Source: Paratinospora sagittata
Lineage: Eukaryota; Streptophyta; Magnoliopsida; Ranunculales; Menispermaceae
Length of the DNA stretch: 64,000 bases
Direction of reading: 5' to 3'
Assembly (NCBI GenBank): GCA_035771175.1
Contig: CM069596.1
Span: forward strand, 14,819,501 to 14,883,500
This document shows positions 31,066-43,049 of the stretch, in pieces. The notes under the pieces are model-generated. The model worked only from the letters and a program-made list of their open reading frames with translations. It ran no database searches and was not told where the DNA came from. The first letter of the stretch is position 1. Each line of letters starts with the position of its first letter. The position numbers were made by a program, and so were the translations under genes.

Positions 31066-31480
31066 TGATAAGTTTTAAACAATGACTTATCATAGAAAAC
31101 ATGAATTGTGGCACATGTATCATACCACCAACCAAGAACTTTGCCTTGGACAACATTGATTTCACTCACAACAATAATAATATTATTGTGAGTGAAACAC
31201 CCATGTCCTGAAGCAACCAACGAATCCATAGAAGTTCAGACGTAGCCTCTGCCAGTGCTCGATGCTCAGCCTCTGTACTAAATTTAGATACAACTGTTTG
31301 TTTCTTTTCCTAGCTTGGTTATTTAATAACTTTATTTTCTTTTCCTTGGTACTCCATTCGTCTAGCTCCTTCGAGACAGTAACACTATCTACAATTTTAG
31401 TAGGTGCTAGACAACCGTTTGTCACAACATCCCACATTTCTAAATCTTGGGCTTTTAGGTAGTAGCTAATCTTAGTTTTT
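31066..31480 (-). pseudogene. Copia X gag and protease fragments
   Basis: Minus-strand frames encode a Sirevirus-type gag N-terminus (MWDVVTNG, then DEWSTKEKKIKLLNN, 31437-31270). Closer to 31229-31066 is a segment before and at the protease (VLGWWYDTCATIHVFYDKSL, where DTGA is usual, here DTCA). Most of gag between them is deleted and the catalytic Gly is replaced. It is the truncated 5' coding part of the element whose LTR is at 31629-33586. Confidence 0.65.
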
Positions 31481-31614
31481 CAGTGTGAATAGTTTTATTC
31501 CTTAAACAGTGGTGGTCGGTTGGTGGAGTTTCCTTCACCTGAAAGGTAAGTACTTCTTTCATTTTGTCCTACCATACTCAATCAAAGATGGTTAGATACT
31601 TTGACGGTTAACTA

Positions 31615-31626
31615 GATCTAATACCA
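31615..31626 (-). other. Copia X primer-binding site
   Basis: Minus strand TGGTATTAGATC, two mismatches from the tRNA-iMet site TGGTATCAGAGC, two bases after the LTR end. Confidence 0.65.
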
Positions 31627-32348
31627 ATTGTTGGCCCAGATATGTCCAAGAGGGGGGTGAATTAGACACTTAACAAATTTTAACCTTTCTTAATAATGTG
31701 TGGAATATTGAAAGCAAATTAAGCAAAGTATAGCAAATAAATACAATAAATGTAAAAGAGACAATGTAATTAGGATTTATAGTGGTTCGGCCTCGCCTAC
31801 ATCCATTACCTAATCTCCTCAGTTAGGATTTGTTCAAACTCCACTATGAATCTTCTTACGCGTGAAGATCAAATAGGTACACTTTCTCAACTTACGGGTG
31901 TGAGAAGACCTTTTCTCAACCTACGGGTGTGAGAAGACCGTTACAACATTGAGCAACACTTGCTCTAGCTTAGTGACTAAACAATTATTACAAACTGAAT
32001 ACAATATGTGATATGATTCTCTTTGCTCAGAATCAAAGTGATACTTACAAAACTTTGGATTGAACCTTCTGTTACCACAGATTCAGCAAAATTTGTATGA
32101 TGAAGTTTGGCTGAAAATAGGTTCAAAGAGCTTTTGTCTTCTTCAATGGATTTTGAAAATGATGAAGATGAAGATGAAGATCAGCCAATCCAGAAGACTT
32201 GATGTTTTTCTTTCAAAATGATTGTAAGTTCAAGCACAAATAAATGAAAACTAACTTTTAAAAGTTTTTCGCACAAGTGAAAACTGTTAATACATTTTTG
32301 AATGAATATCAGTTTTCATATGATCCGTTGTGTTTCTGCTCTAAGGCA

Positions 32349-32451
<103 letters not shown>

Positions 32452-32739
32452 GAAATAACAGAGGCGCAATGGACTTGGAGAAGTTTGGCGCTTTAGGTTT
32501 TTTCAAATACGACGTCTACATTCTTTCCTGAAATGGATCGATTAAGCTCTGTGCATATTTCGGCGATAACATCTGAATCATTTGATCATTTACGAAAAAA
32601 GGAATGTTCTGATAAAGTATAAGAACTTTCAAAAAGTTCTAAAAAAGTTGTTGTATGATTCAGAAAAGTTTTTGTACGGTTCTAAAAAAGTAGGCTGTAA
32701 TAGTGTCAATGTCAGAACAGTAGCATTGTTGAATTAGCG

Positions 32740-33180
32740 TCCTAACGCATAATATCAATTTTGTCGTTTTGTTCATTGAGGGCGCTCATGGATCATAAGC
32801 GTCCTGTTGAACATTGAAGTGAGGGAGCTACTAAATCGTAAGCGTCCTGACTTACTTTGATGATTAAACGACTTAAATCATGAGGGCGCTACTCGACAGT
32901 TAGCGTCCTGTAATTTTGAAATAATATTAGACAGTAAGCGTCCTGAGAGTTATTAAGTTGATTCTAAGGATGAGGGCGCTCCTTGTGTAAGGATGAGGGC
33001 GCTCCTACACAAGTAGCGCCCTGACAGTTTTTTTAACTTATAACTATCATCGCCCTTAAAGATAGAAATCATTTAGAACTTAGAGACTTTTCAGCGAGCT
33101 GATGCTAGATCAACGTCCTGACACCTTCATAGGTTGACTTAAGTGAGGCCGCTACTATCAAGTAAGCGTCCTATTGAATA
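32740..33180. repeat. Cluster of short imperfect hairpins, AGGGCGCT...AGCGTCCT
   Basis: Repeated pairs of GAGGGCGCT and AGCGTCCTG, 10-16 bases apart, with arms complementary at seven of eight positions. Spacing is irregular. Related arrays occur at 61090-61760, and single arms at 57090-57385. Confidence 0.7.
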
Positions 33181-33586
33181 AGTGTATTTCAACCTTGAAT
33201 GTGATCAGCGTCCTTAAAGACTCTTAAAAATAGTTTTTGATTTTTCGTTTAAAACTCGATAAAACACGATTATAAATCAAATATGCAAATGATCGAAAAT
33301 CAATTCGACTAAAACATGTAATCATGCATATTGCTGAATCAAATGACAGAGAAGGTTCTATAACCTAAACATAATCTAATCATACACTAATGTCTTCAAA
33401 TGATCGTGGTCTTCAAGTAGATCTTTTAATACGTTCGCCATGCATCACTGATTCTTCAAAACCTTCAAGTAAGACTAAATACGCCATGTATGCAGTATTA
33501 TCATAAACAGAATGTGGTTTGTAATCATCAAAATATCTTTCACATTAGGGACATTCTTGTAAGGACATGATATAATTGGTTCAACA

Positions 33587-34243
33587 ATACCTGCCTATGA
33601 TCGATGAAGACAAAGTGCAGAATCATATGAGCTAGGAGTGAAACCTTGTTGGAAGAGCATGAAGTTGAAGTTGGAAAACCAAGCTCGAGGAATCTGCTTG
33701 AGGTCGTATAAAGCCTTGCGAAGAAAACACACTTTCCTTGGTGGATGATCAAACCTTGGTGGAGGTTGCAAATACACTTCCTCGACCAGCTCCCCCTTAA
33801 GAAATACGTTTTTAACATCCATCTAAAACATCTTCCACTGCCTAACCGCTGAAATGGAAAGCAATGAACAAAAAGTGGTAAGGCGAGCAATTGGAGCAAA
33901 AGTCTCCTCATAGTCAGTACCATATTCTTGTGTGAATCCCCTAGAAACAAGGTAAGCCTTATAGCGTTCTACTGATCCATCAGCCCGAGTCTTAATTTTG
34001 TACACCCACTTACATCCCACTGCAGTCTTACCAGGAGGCAAATCAGTTACATCCTAGGTATGAATGTTGTGTAGGGCTCGAAGTTCATTGGTCATAGCTT
34101 TCTGCCAAAGAGGTCAGATTGAGCCTCCTGATAATTGTGAGGCTCATACAAGGTGGTAAGAGCAAAAAAATAATGATAGTCATTAAGATGAGATGGGATA
34201 GCTCTTACCCTACTGGAGCGAAGAACTTCAGGAATGAAGGGAG
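33587..34243 (-). pseudogene. Copia Y reverse transcriptase, N-terminal half
   Basis: Minus-strand pieces encode YEPHNYQEAQSD, then LPPGKTAVGCKWVYKIKT, GSVERYKAYLVSRGFTQEYG, TDYEETFAPIARL, and [20 protein letters not shown] followed by [15 protein letters not shown]. Frameshifts and stops separate them. It ends on the left at the Copia X LTR insertion and on the right at the solo LTR starting at 34244. The upstream integrase and gag of the same element resume at 46312-47925. Confidence 0.8.
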
Positions 34244-35106
34244 TGTAATACCCCAGGTTTGCACAAAAAAAAAAAAAATTGAACTTCGGGCACCTGCCTA
34301 ACACCCTTTTGGCTATAAAAAACCCCCTTGGTATTTTTCACACCAAATCACTCTTTTCTCTCTCTCTCATGCTCTTCTGCTTGGGAGAAAGCGCTAGTTC
34401 AAGAAGGAGTTTTTATTTGAAGGTGGGAAACAAAACATAGGTTTGCGTGTCTTATGACTTTTATTAAAGTTTAAATTCATTTATCATTATGTCTAGTATT
34501 CATTTACACTGCATTATTGTATATAATGTTCATATTTGTCATACTTATGCCTGTATATTTGGAGTTCATGTATTACACTGTTACTATGCCGGATTAGTGG
34601 TCAATCTGACTTAACCAGACTTAGTCTTGTTCTCAGTAACTTTAAATAGTGAACGGGAGGCAGTGTGCTGCTCTAGACGATTGGTATATAAGTGGACCTC
34701 GTGTCCCACCTCTCGACTAGAGACTGATCTGGTTGGTCTTATTTGAAAGCTATCAGCTTGTACAAGTGATACTGAACATCCAAACTTTGCACGTGGTGAT
34801 ACTAACCTGATAAGAATCACTGGACGCTGCCAAACCTTGTTTAATGTTAGTAAAGGCCAGACCTGCTCGTACTATGGCATCATACATAAGCGCACCACCT
34901 AGGGACGTAAGTGATTTATGATCCACAAAATAGTTAGAAGCAATGCTCACTATTCTTGATATTTTCTTGGAGAGGGACGTACAATAAGAACCCAGGTTTA
35001 CCTAGGGATGTACATCTGTACGTGAACTCAGGGTGACGTACGATCACAAAACCATTACGAGACGGTGTCATGCATACATACATGTTGTACTGTTTATGAT
35101 GCTTGT

Positions 35107-38088
35107 TGTGACGCCCCGAAAATTATTTCATCTAGCCCATAACCCAATTGCACTTTGCCCAAACTCTATGCGTTGCCTTGTTATGTTTGGTGTTTGTTTG
35201 ACGGTTGTTTAATGTTTGTATAGTTGATGCTTGATAATGTATATAAATATGTGTATCATAAATTGTATATGGGTCATGTTAAATTAAATTATAATGCATA
35301 TGTTATTATTTATGGATGACCCATTAAACCATGAATTGATATGGGTTAGGATTGATTGAATAAAAGGATAAATGAGAATGAAAATTTGGTGTATTAAATG
35401 GATTGGACATTTAAAATACATGGAAGCATGAGATTACTTAAAGTACATGTGGTTGGTATGGGTAGTATGAGACCAACACATGTGAAGGTTGGTGCATGAA
35501 AGTGGACAAATGTCCATTGCCCACTTCTCTTCTTCAAGGAAGTGCTAGAATGAGTAGAGGGAATCAAGGAGAGAATCAAGGAGAAAATCAAGGAGGGAAT
35601 CAAGGAAGTGCTAGAAAGAGGTGAGTGGAGAGAAAGGAAAAAAAATAAAAGAAAAGAAGAGAAAGGAAAGAAGAAGAGAAAGAAAGAGGGAGTTGCAGGA
35701 GGAAGATCTCTGCGACGTTTTCATCAAAGAACTTGATATTTGGGATATATGGTCAGATTGAGCTCCAACTTTGTCAGCAAGTTCGTAGCTTATGGTTATT
35801 CATTCTGGTCGGTAGAGATCTTGATCAGAGGTTTCGTCTAAGAGATCTAACCTCTCAAACAAAGCTGGTCGGAAAGTCTAGATTTCTCGCGCCATTTCGT
35901 TCAAACTTTTAGATCTCATTAATCTACCGTTGGATGGATATAATATTTGGTTATGTAGTGCAAAACGGATATATCTGCATTCTGAACGGTGAAGATCTTG
36001 ATTACCGGTTTCGTCTGAGAGTTCTGACCTCTCAAACAAAGCTGGTCGGAAAGTCTGGATTTCTCGTGCCGTTTCGCTCAGACTTGTATCTCTCCTCAAT
36101 CTACCGTTGGATGGATATCAAATTTGGATATGTAGTTCATAGCTGATATTTCGGTATTCAGAATCGTGGAGATTTTTATTCGTTAAGTATTATGTGTGAT
36201 ATTGTCATCTGAGTTTGAGTATTTGCAGCAGGAAAGGAGAAATTGTCTGATTAGAGACTTGTTCATCAAAGATACTTATCTATTCAGTCCACCGTTGGAT
36301 TGGGCTGATATTTGGACAGATATTTGGAAAAAAGGTTTGTTTCTTCACATACTTCAATCTGTACGGTTGATTTTGTGATTACATATTTCTGTTTTATAGA
36401 TTGATACATCTGAACAGAATATTAAATGAAGAATTGGTAGGGTTGCTTGTATTAGACCTAAATTTAGAATATGAACTTAGACCTTTCCAAATAGCTTGCA
36501 TGTCAACTATGTTGACCTAGTTGCCATTGTTGATGAACCCATGATGCAAAATCAGGGATATACATGGCTGAACATGGTGACCTAGTGTAAATCGGCAATA
36601 TGACCTAAGTATGAAAAATTTCATATTTTAGGGCTTTTGATGCTTTTGGCCTAGAATCATTGAATTGATGCAACTTATGTTTAATTAAGCATGATTAGGG
36701 TTGATTATGCTACTGATTTGGTGGTTGTGACCATATCATGGGTTAGGCCTACTTGTGATCAAGTGACCCAATTTGGGCATGTTTATGCCTAAGGAATTGA
36801 AAATTAGTATTTTTGATTAATAGAATGGTTTATGAATGAGAACTATGCATTAGAGGCCTAAGTCACGTGATTTGTGTTGAATGATGAGATTAGATGGGAT
36901 TTAGGCCTATTGTTTATATGCGGGCTGATTTAGGGTTGATGTGTAATGTCTATGTGATTGAGCATAGAAATTGATGTATGGTAGGATATTGATGAATGTT
37001 TCAGGATCTTGATTGGGTTGATTCGGTTTGGTGGTCGTGAGTGGTTAAATACTCTCACGAGGCTTGGTTGTGAGTAGACTTCATTTATGATTATATCTTT
37101 TATGTCATCATATCACTTATATATATTGTATGTTGAAAGCATGAATGTGTTCTAATGTTTTGAATGATGCATTGATTTGAGAAAACCTTATGACTTTGGT
37201 TGGGCCCATCTATCTGGCTAATAGGGGGACTTAACCTTGTCATAGGAGGGTTTTAGGAAAGGAAATGATTGGGGTCAACGGTACGGTGAAATAGACGTGC
37301 ACTAGTAACCCCAAATAAACATGATTGGGGTCAACGGTACGGTGAAATAGACGTGCACTAGTAACCCAATGCATGTGGAATATGGATCTAAATTGATAAG
37401 CTTTTACTTGCTTCGAACTTATTATAAATGCTTGATATCTATATGTTATGAGATTTTAATCATGCTACACATTGACATGCATACATGATATTTATTGATG
37501 AGTATTGATAGCATATTTGAATTCTATTCACTGGGCATCGTTGGCTCACCCTCATTTTCCTCTTTCAGGTCCTTCTGTCCCGAATAAGGTCAAAAGAGTA
37601 GTTATATCTTGAGGGCCTTGCCTGCGAGAGAATCCAAGGCCTCGATGTGAGTTGAGAGGCATTTTGATTGAACTGTGTTTTAAATTATGAAGTATTATAT
37701 TTTGGATTATGTAATTATAACACTTACCACATTGTAGTATGGGTGAGTTGGGACTTGTTGGATAGACCATGTGGGCATATGACGGTTTTTATTTGTACTC
37801 ACAATTTTGGACTTTATGTGTATGTCAATTTTAATGGACTGTAGGGATTATGATTTTATTTGTGGTTCATTTTTATGGATTATCTCTTGTCTTTGATGAT
37901 TAATACGGTGGGTAGTTTTGTTTAGTACCTTTTGATATTATGTCGTTGTTTGAGATAAGGCTCGTAGGGTCTAAACCACCTCACGGGAGTTGAGGAGTGG
38001 TCGGAGATGCCTACGCCGGGCGTCCCGCCCCGACATTCCGCATGCCACTCCCTGCGGGGTTGGTGGTCCGGGGCTCGGGGTCGCCACA
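35107..38088 (+). repeat. Gypsy 5' LTR, 2,982 bp
   Basis: TG...CA ends. It contains a G/A-rich block (AATCAAGGAG repeats, 35560-35700). About three copies of a phrase with TGGTCGGAAAGTCTGGATTT follow (35860-36065). Two direct copies of GGGGTCAACGGTACGGTGAA lie at about 37270 and 37325. The end is GC-rich (37980-38088). Confidence 0.9.
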
Positions 38089-38090
38089 GT

Positions 38091-38102
38091 TGGTATCAGA
38101 AC
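38091..38102 (+). other. Gypsy primer-binding site
   Basis: TGGTATCAGAAC, two bases after the LTR, complementary to the 3' end of initiator Met tRNA. Confidence 0.85.
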
Positions 38103-38287
38103 CTGATTTTACTAGGTTTGGTCTATGTATTGGACTTAGATGACTTTGACCTAGGAATTGGGTGAGAGATTTTGGTGATTAAAAAGCTTAAAGGAACTAA
38201 CTTAAAAGCCTTACTATCATATTTTCTGCGTGTATTATATGATATGGGTAGTTATGAGGCTTTGTTAATGTTTTAAATGTGTGATGG

Positions 38288-41200
38288 TTGCTCGTATTTC
38301 TACTTCCCAGTGTCATGAGGAGGAGCAAGAGATTGGGACAGCCACGCACAGGGCCATCCGATGATGACCGGATAGGGAGGATGGAGGAGATCATTCAGGC
38401 TCAGGGCTGCTTGATGGCAGCCCAGACTTCGCAGATACAGGCGTTAGTGCAGCAGGTTGAGGCTATTGCTCGACAGTCACCTCAAACAATACCTCAGGAG
38501 GCGGGCACTAGTGGGGCCGAGGCTAGTGGAGCTGCAGGGGCAGCAGGACTTCAAATGGCTGTACCTCAGCCTATGCCTACACCTGCTCCTATTGTTGTGG
38601 AGAACCCCACTGATCGGCGGATCAAACTACTAGAGAAGTTCATGAAGCTATAGCCTAAGGAATTCACTGGTGGGGTTGACTTGAAGAAGGCCGAAGATTG
38701 GCTGAAGAATATCGAGAAGATAAGTCGCTCCTTAGAGCTTGATGAGGAGTCTCAGGTCCTATGTGCTGCTCACACACTGGAGAGTGATGCAGAGAACTGG
38801 TGGCTTCCAGTGTTGGATACACAGGGGGCAGTGAAGAGTTGGGACACCTTCAAACGGTTATTCTGACAGGCTTACATCCCAGAGACTGAGAGACAAGCTA
38901 AACAACTCGAGTTTTCGAATCTCGCAAAGGGCACCATGTCAGTTAGGGAGTACGAGCTCAGATTTAGGCAGCTCGCAGTTTATGCCCCTGGGTTAGTTCA
39001 GACGCCGAGTGACAAGATTATGAGGTTTTCTTTGAATCTAAGGCCTGCGATCCGACAGGCCTTGTCTGTGACGAAGATGACTGATTTTGCCACAGTGGTC
39101 CAGAGGGCCAAACAATATGAGTTAGCTGAGCAGGTTGATGGTATGTCTACACAGGCAGCTCTAGGTGAACAGACTTCACAAGCAGAGTGTGGGGGACAGT
39201 TCCAGACTCCGTGCAAGAAGGGAAAATAGGAAAAGAAGAGAAAAAATTATGGAAGAGCACTGTCTGATGGTGCTCAGAGTAAGGCATCCCAGATTCAGAC
39301 TAGTATGATGGCCTCACCAGTGGTTTCCTCTCCTGTCCCGATTCCTATTCAGGCACCGAGTGCACCGAGACCCCTATTCCCACAGACTGCTGGCCGAGGC
39401 AGAGGTAGAGGCCGAGGAAGTTATGTGACGACATCTCAGACTGGGTCATTTGTGCCCAGGGCTCCGTTCTTATGTTATCAATGTGAGCAGGCTGGTCATA
39501 GGGAGTTAGAGTGTCCAAATTTTCAGAGAGCTCAGGGATTTGTGCAGCAGTCCAGTGCCAGAGAGACAACGAAGGCAGCTACTGAGCCAGACCCGACAGC
39601 ATCCAGGACTTTGGTGGAAGGTACTCTTATTATTTGTGGTACTTATATGCATGTATTATTTGATGCTGGGTCTACATTATCATTCATATCTGGATGTATG
39701 GTAGATAGTTTGCATTTGACTCCCATTAGGGCTAGTACATAGTTAGTGGTGAGTACTGTAGCTGGGGAGAGGATCTACCGGAACATGATCTGTAGCCAGT
39801 GTGTGGTTCAGATTGGTGATGTTGAGATGCCTATTGACTTTCGAGTCCTAGAATTTTTAGAGTTTGATGCAATTCTAGGGATGGATTGGCTCGCAGCTTA
39901 TCATGCAGTTGTCAACTGTTTCACGAAGAGAATCATTTTTCAGATTCCCGGACACCCAGTGTTTACACTATAGGGTAGAGCTTCAGACCAGACAGTCACA
40001 AGGGGTAGATTTGTGACTAATGGAGATAGGGAGATTTTGGCTGGGTTAGTGCCTGATGAGGAAGAGACTAGTGAGGTAATACTTGAGGATATTGCCATTG
40101 TTAGGGATTTTCCAGATGTGTTCCCTGCGGATCTTCCAGGATTACCACCGAAGTGAGAGATCGATTTCATTATTGAATTAGTCCCTGGCACGAAGCCTAT
40201 CTCCATGGCACCATATAGAATGGCGCCAGCCGAGTTGAGAGAGTTGCAGAAACAGCTCGAGGAGTTATTGGCTAAGGGCTTTATTTGCCCGAGCGTGTCA
40301 CCCTGGGGAGCTCCAGTTCTTTTTGTGAAAAAAAAAGATGGGAGCTTGCGGTTGTGCATCAACTATCGCCAATTAAACAGGGTGACCATCAAGAACAAAT
40401 ATCCTCTCCCAAGGATTGATGACTTGTTTGATCAGTTGAGGGGAGCGAGGTATTTTTCAAAGATTGATTTGTGCTCCGGGTATCATCAGCTGAGGATCAG
40501 GGAGGAGGATGTGCCTAAGACAGCATTCAGAACCCACTATGGACATTATGAGTTCCTTGTGATGCCATTTGGTGTGACTAATGCACCGGCGATGTTCATG
40601 GACCTGATGCAGAGGGTCTTTAGGCAGTATCTGGATAAGTTTGTCATCGTCTTCATTGATGACATATTGGTGTATTCCAAGACTCAGGCTGAGCATGAAG
40701 AACACCTTAGAGTGACCTTGCAAACTCTGAGAGAGCATAGGCTATATGCAAAGCTGAGCAAGTGCGAGTTTTGGATCACCGAAGTGAAGTTCTTAGGTCA
40801 TGTGATGAGTTCTGAGCGGATTTCAGTTGATCCGTCTAAGTTTGAAGCCATTATCAGTTGGCCTAGGCCTACCACAGTGATCGAGATCAGAAGCTTTCTT
40901 GGGTTAGCTGGTCACTATAGGAGATTCGTTCAGGGATTCTCCAAGATAGCTACGCCTATGACTAGGCTCACCCAGAAAGATGTGTCCTTTGTATGGACCG
41001 AGGAGTGTGAGAATGCCTTTTTAGAGCTGAAGAAAAGATTGACATCTACGCCAGTGTTGATTTTGCCAGAGCCTGATCAGGAGTTGGTTATCTATACTGA
41101 TGCCTCTCGTATTGGCTTGGGTTGCGTGTTGATGCAGAAGGATAGGGTCGTTGCTTATGCATCGAGGCAGTTGAAGGTGCATGAAAAGAACTACCCTGTT

Positions 41201-43006
41201 CATGACTTAGAACTGGCCGCAGTGGTTTTTGCTTTGAAGATTTGGAGGCATTATCTCTATGGTGAGAGATTCACTTTGTATTCTGACCATAAGAGCCTCA
41301 AGTACTTGTTCTCTCAGAAGGAATTGAACATGAGGCAGAGAAGGTGGTTAGAGCTCCTCAAAGACTATGATTTTACATTAGAATACCACCCAGGTAAAGC
41401 CAATGTAGTGGCTGATGCGTTGAGCAGGAAGCGGGTAGAGACAGTTATGGTAGCACGCCAGATGTCTCATGAGTGGAGACTACTTCAGGCGGCTACGGTT
41501 ATGAGTATATGTGCTACCCCTTCAGATCAGATTGTGATATGTGCTCAAATGAGAGCTCAGCCTACACAAGTCCAGGAGGTAATTGTCCAACGGAGACTTG
41601 ACGTTGATCATGGGATGTACAAGTCTTGGGCTGAGAGCAGTGATTTTACTGATTGGCACTTGTCATCTGATGGTGCCTTGAGATTTAGGGGACGTTTATG
41701 GGTTCCCGCAGATCCACGACTCAGACAGAGTGTTCTCCAAGAGGCTCACAGATCTCATTATGCTATTCATCCTGGCGGAACCAAGATGTATCATGATATG
41801 AAAAGAATGTATTGGTGGCCCGACATGAAGAGAGAGATAGCGCAGTTTATTCAGAGGTGTGAGATCTGTCAAAGAATCAAAGCTGAGCATCAGAGGCCTG
41901 GAGGGCAGATGCAACCGCTTGCCATTCCTGAGTGGAAATGGGAGCACGTCACTATGGACTTTGTTGTGGGATTACCCAACACCCCGAGGAGACATAATGC
42001 TGTTTGGGTTATTATTGATCGCTTGACCAAGTCCGCTCACTTTCTACTGGTGAACACTAGGGATTCTATGGACAAGCTGAGCAGACTCTCTATGCGGGAG
42101 ATAGTCAGATTACATGGAGTACCAGTTTTTATTGTGTCAGATAGGGATTCGAGGTTTACATCGGTATTCTGGCAAGGGTTGCAGAGGCAGCTCGACACTA
42201 GACTAGATCTCAGTACCGCTTTTCACCCCCAGACGGATGGCCAGTCTGAGAGGTTGATATCGATTTTAGAGGATATGCTTCGAGCTTGTGTCCTTGAGTC
42301 CAGTGGTAACTGGGATGAGTACATACATCTGTGTGAGTTCGCGTACAACAACAGCTATCAGTCCAGTATTGGCATGACTCCTTTTGAGGCATTGTATGGT
42401 CGACCCTGTAGATCTCCGATCTGTTGGACAGAGGTAGGGGATGTTGCGGTGATGGGACCAGAGTTTGTACAAGAACACACAGAGAAGATTAAGAGGATCA
42501 AGCATAATATGAAAGTAGCTCAAGATAGGCAGAAGAGTTACACTGATGCCAAACGGAAGACCGTAGAGTTTGAGGTGGGTGACCAAGTTTTATTGAAGGT
42601 CTTACCTCAGAAGGGCCAAACTAGATTTGGGATAAAAGGCAAGCTCGCTCCGAGATTTATTGGGCCGTTCGATGTTTTAGAACGAATTGGCCCCGTCGCT
42701 TACCGATTAGCCTTGCCACCTCAGTTAGCAGCAGTCCACAATGTCTTTCATGTGTCAATGTTGAGAGTGTACAAGAGTGATTTTGATCACGTCTTGGACT
42801 GGAGGAACATTGAACTGAGGCAGGATGGGACTTATGATGAGGAACCTATTCAGATACTTGACAGGAAGGTCTAGAGGTTACGTAACCGCGAGATTCCGAT
42901 GGTTAAGGTGAGATGGCGGTTCCATGGCGAGGAGCAGGTTACTTGGCAGCGTGAGGACTACATGATGGAGCACTTTGCCGAGTTCATGGGCTTAGGTATT
43001 TCTTAA
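38288..43006 (+). pseudogene. Gypsy gag-pol polyprotein with seven nonsense codons, no frameshift
   Basis: One frame of 1,573 codons. Gag: a capsid region (RIKLLEKF to the QYELAEQ helix) and CCHC knuckle CYQCEQAGHRELEC (about codon 395). Protease: VLFDAGSTLSFIS, where DSG/DTG is usual. [40 protein letters not shown] and [10 protein letters not shown]. RNase [14 protein letters not shown]. Integrase: the [11 protein letters not shown]...CEICQ zinc motif, [29 protein letters not shown]. Then a chromodomain-like end, [13 protein letters not shown] to EFMGLGIS. Stops: TAG 38651, TGA 38864, TAG 39227, TAG 39740, TAG 39971, TGA 40154, TAG 42872. The pol part 40205-42871 stays open for 889 codons. 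The stops fit C-to-T changes from CAG or CGA codons. The product would copy and integrate the element; this copy cannot make the full protein. Confidence 0.9.
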
Positions 43007-43049
43007 CCTTAAAACTTCGAGAACGAAGTTCATTCTAAGGTGGGTGTGA

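Noticed and set aside
27774..31092. TGATAAGTC...GACTTATCA as a perfect LTR-like pair of ends
   Set aside because: The right copy lies inside Copia protease coding (YDKSLFKTY on the minus strand), and no 5-bp duplication surrounds the pair; coincidence.
38998..42586. Several minus-strand frames opposite gypsy gag-pol
   Set aside because: Shadows of the coding strand; no domain recognised.
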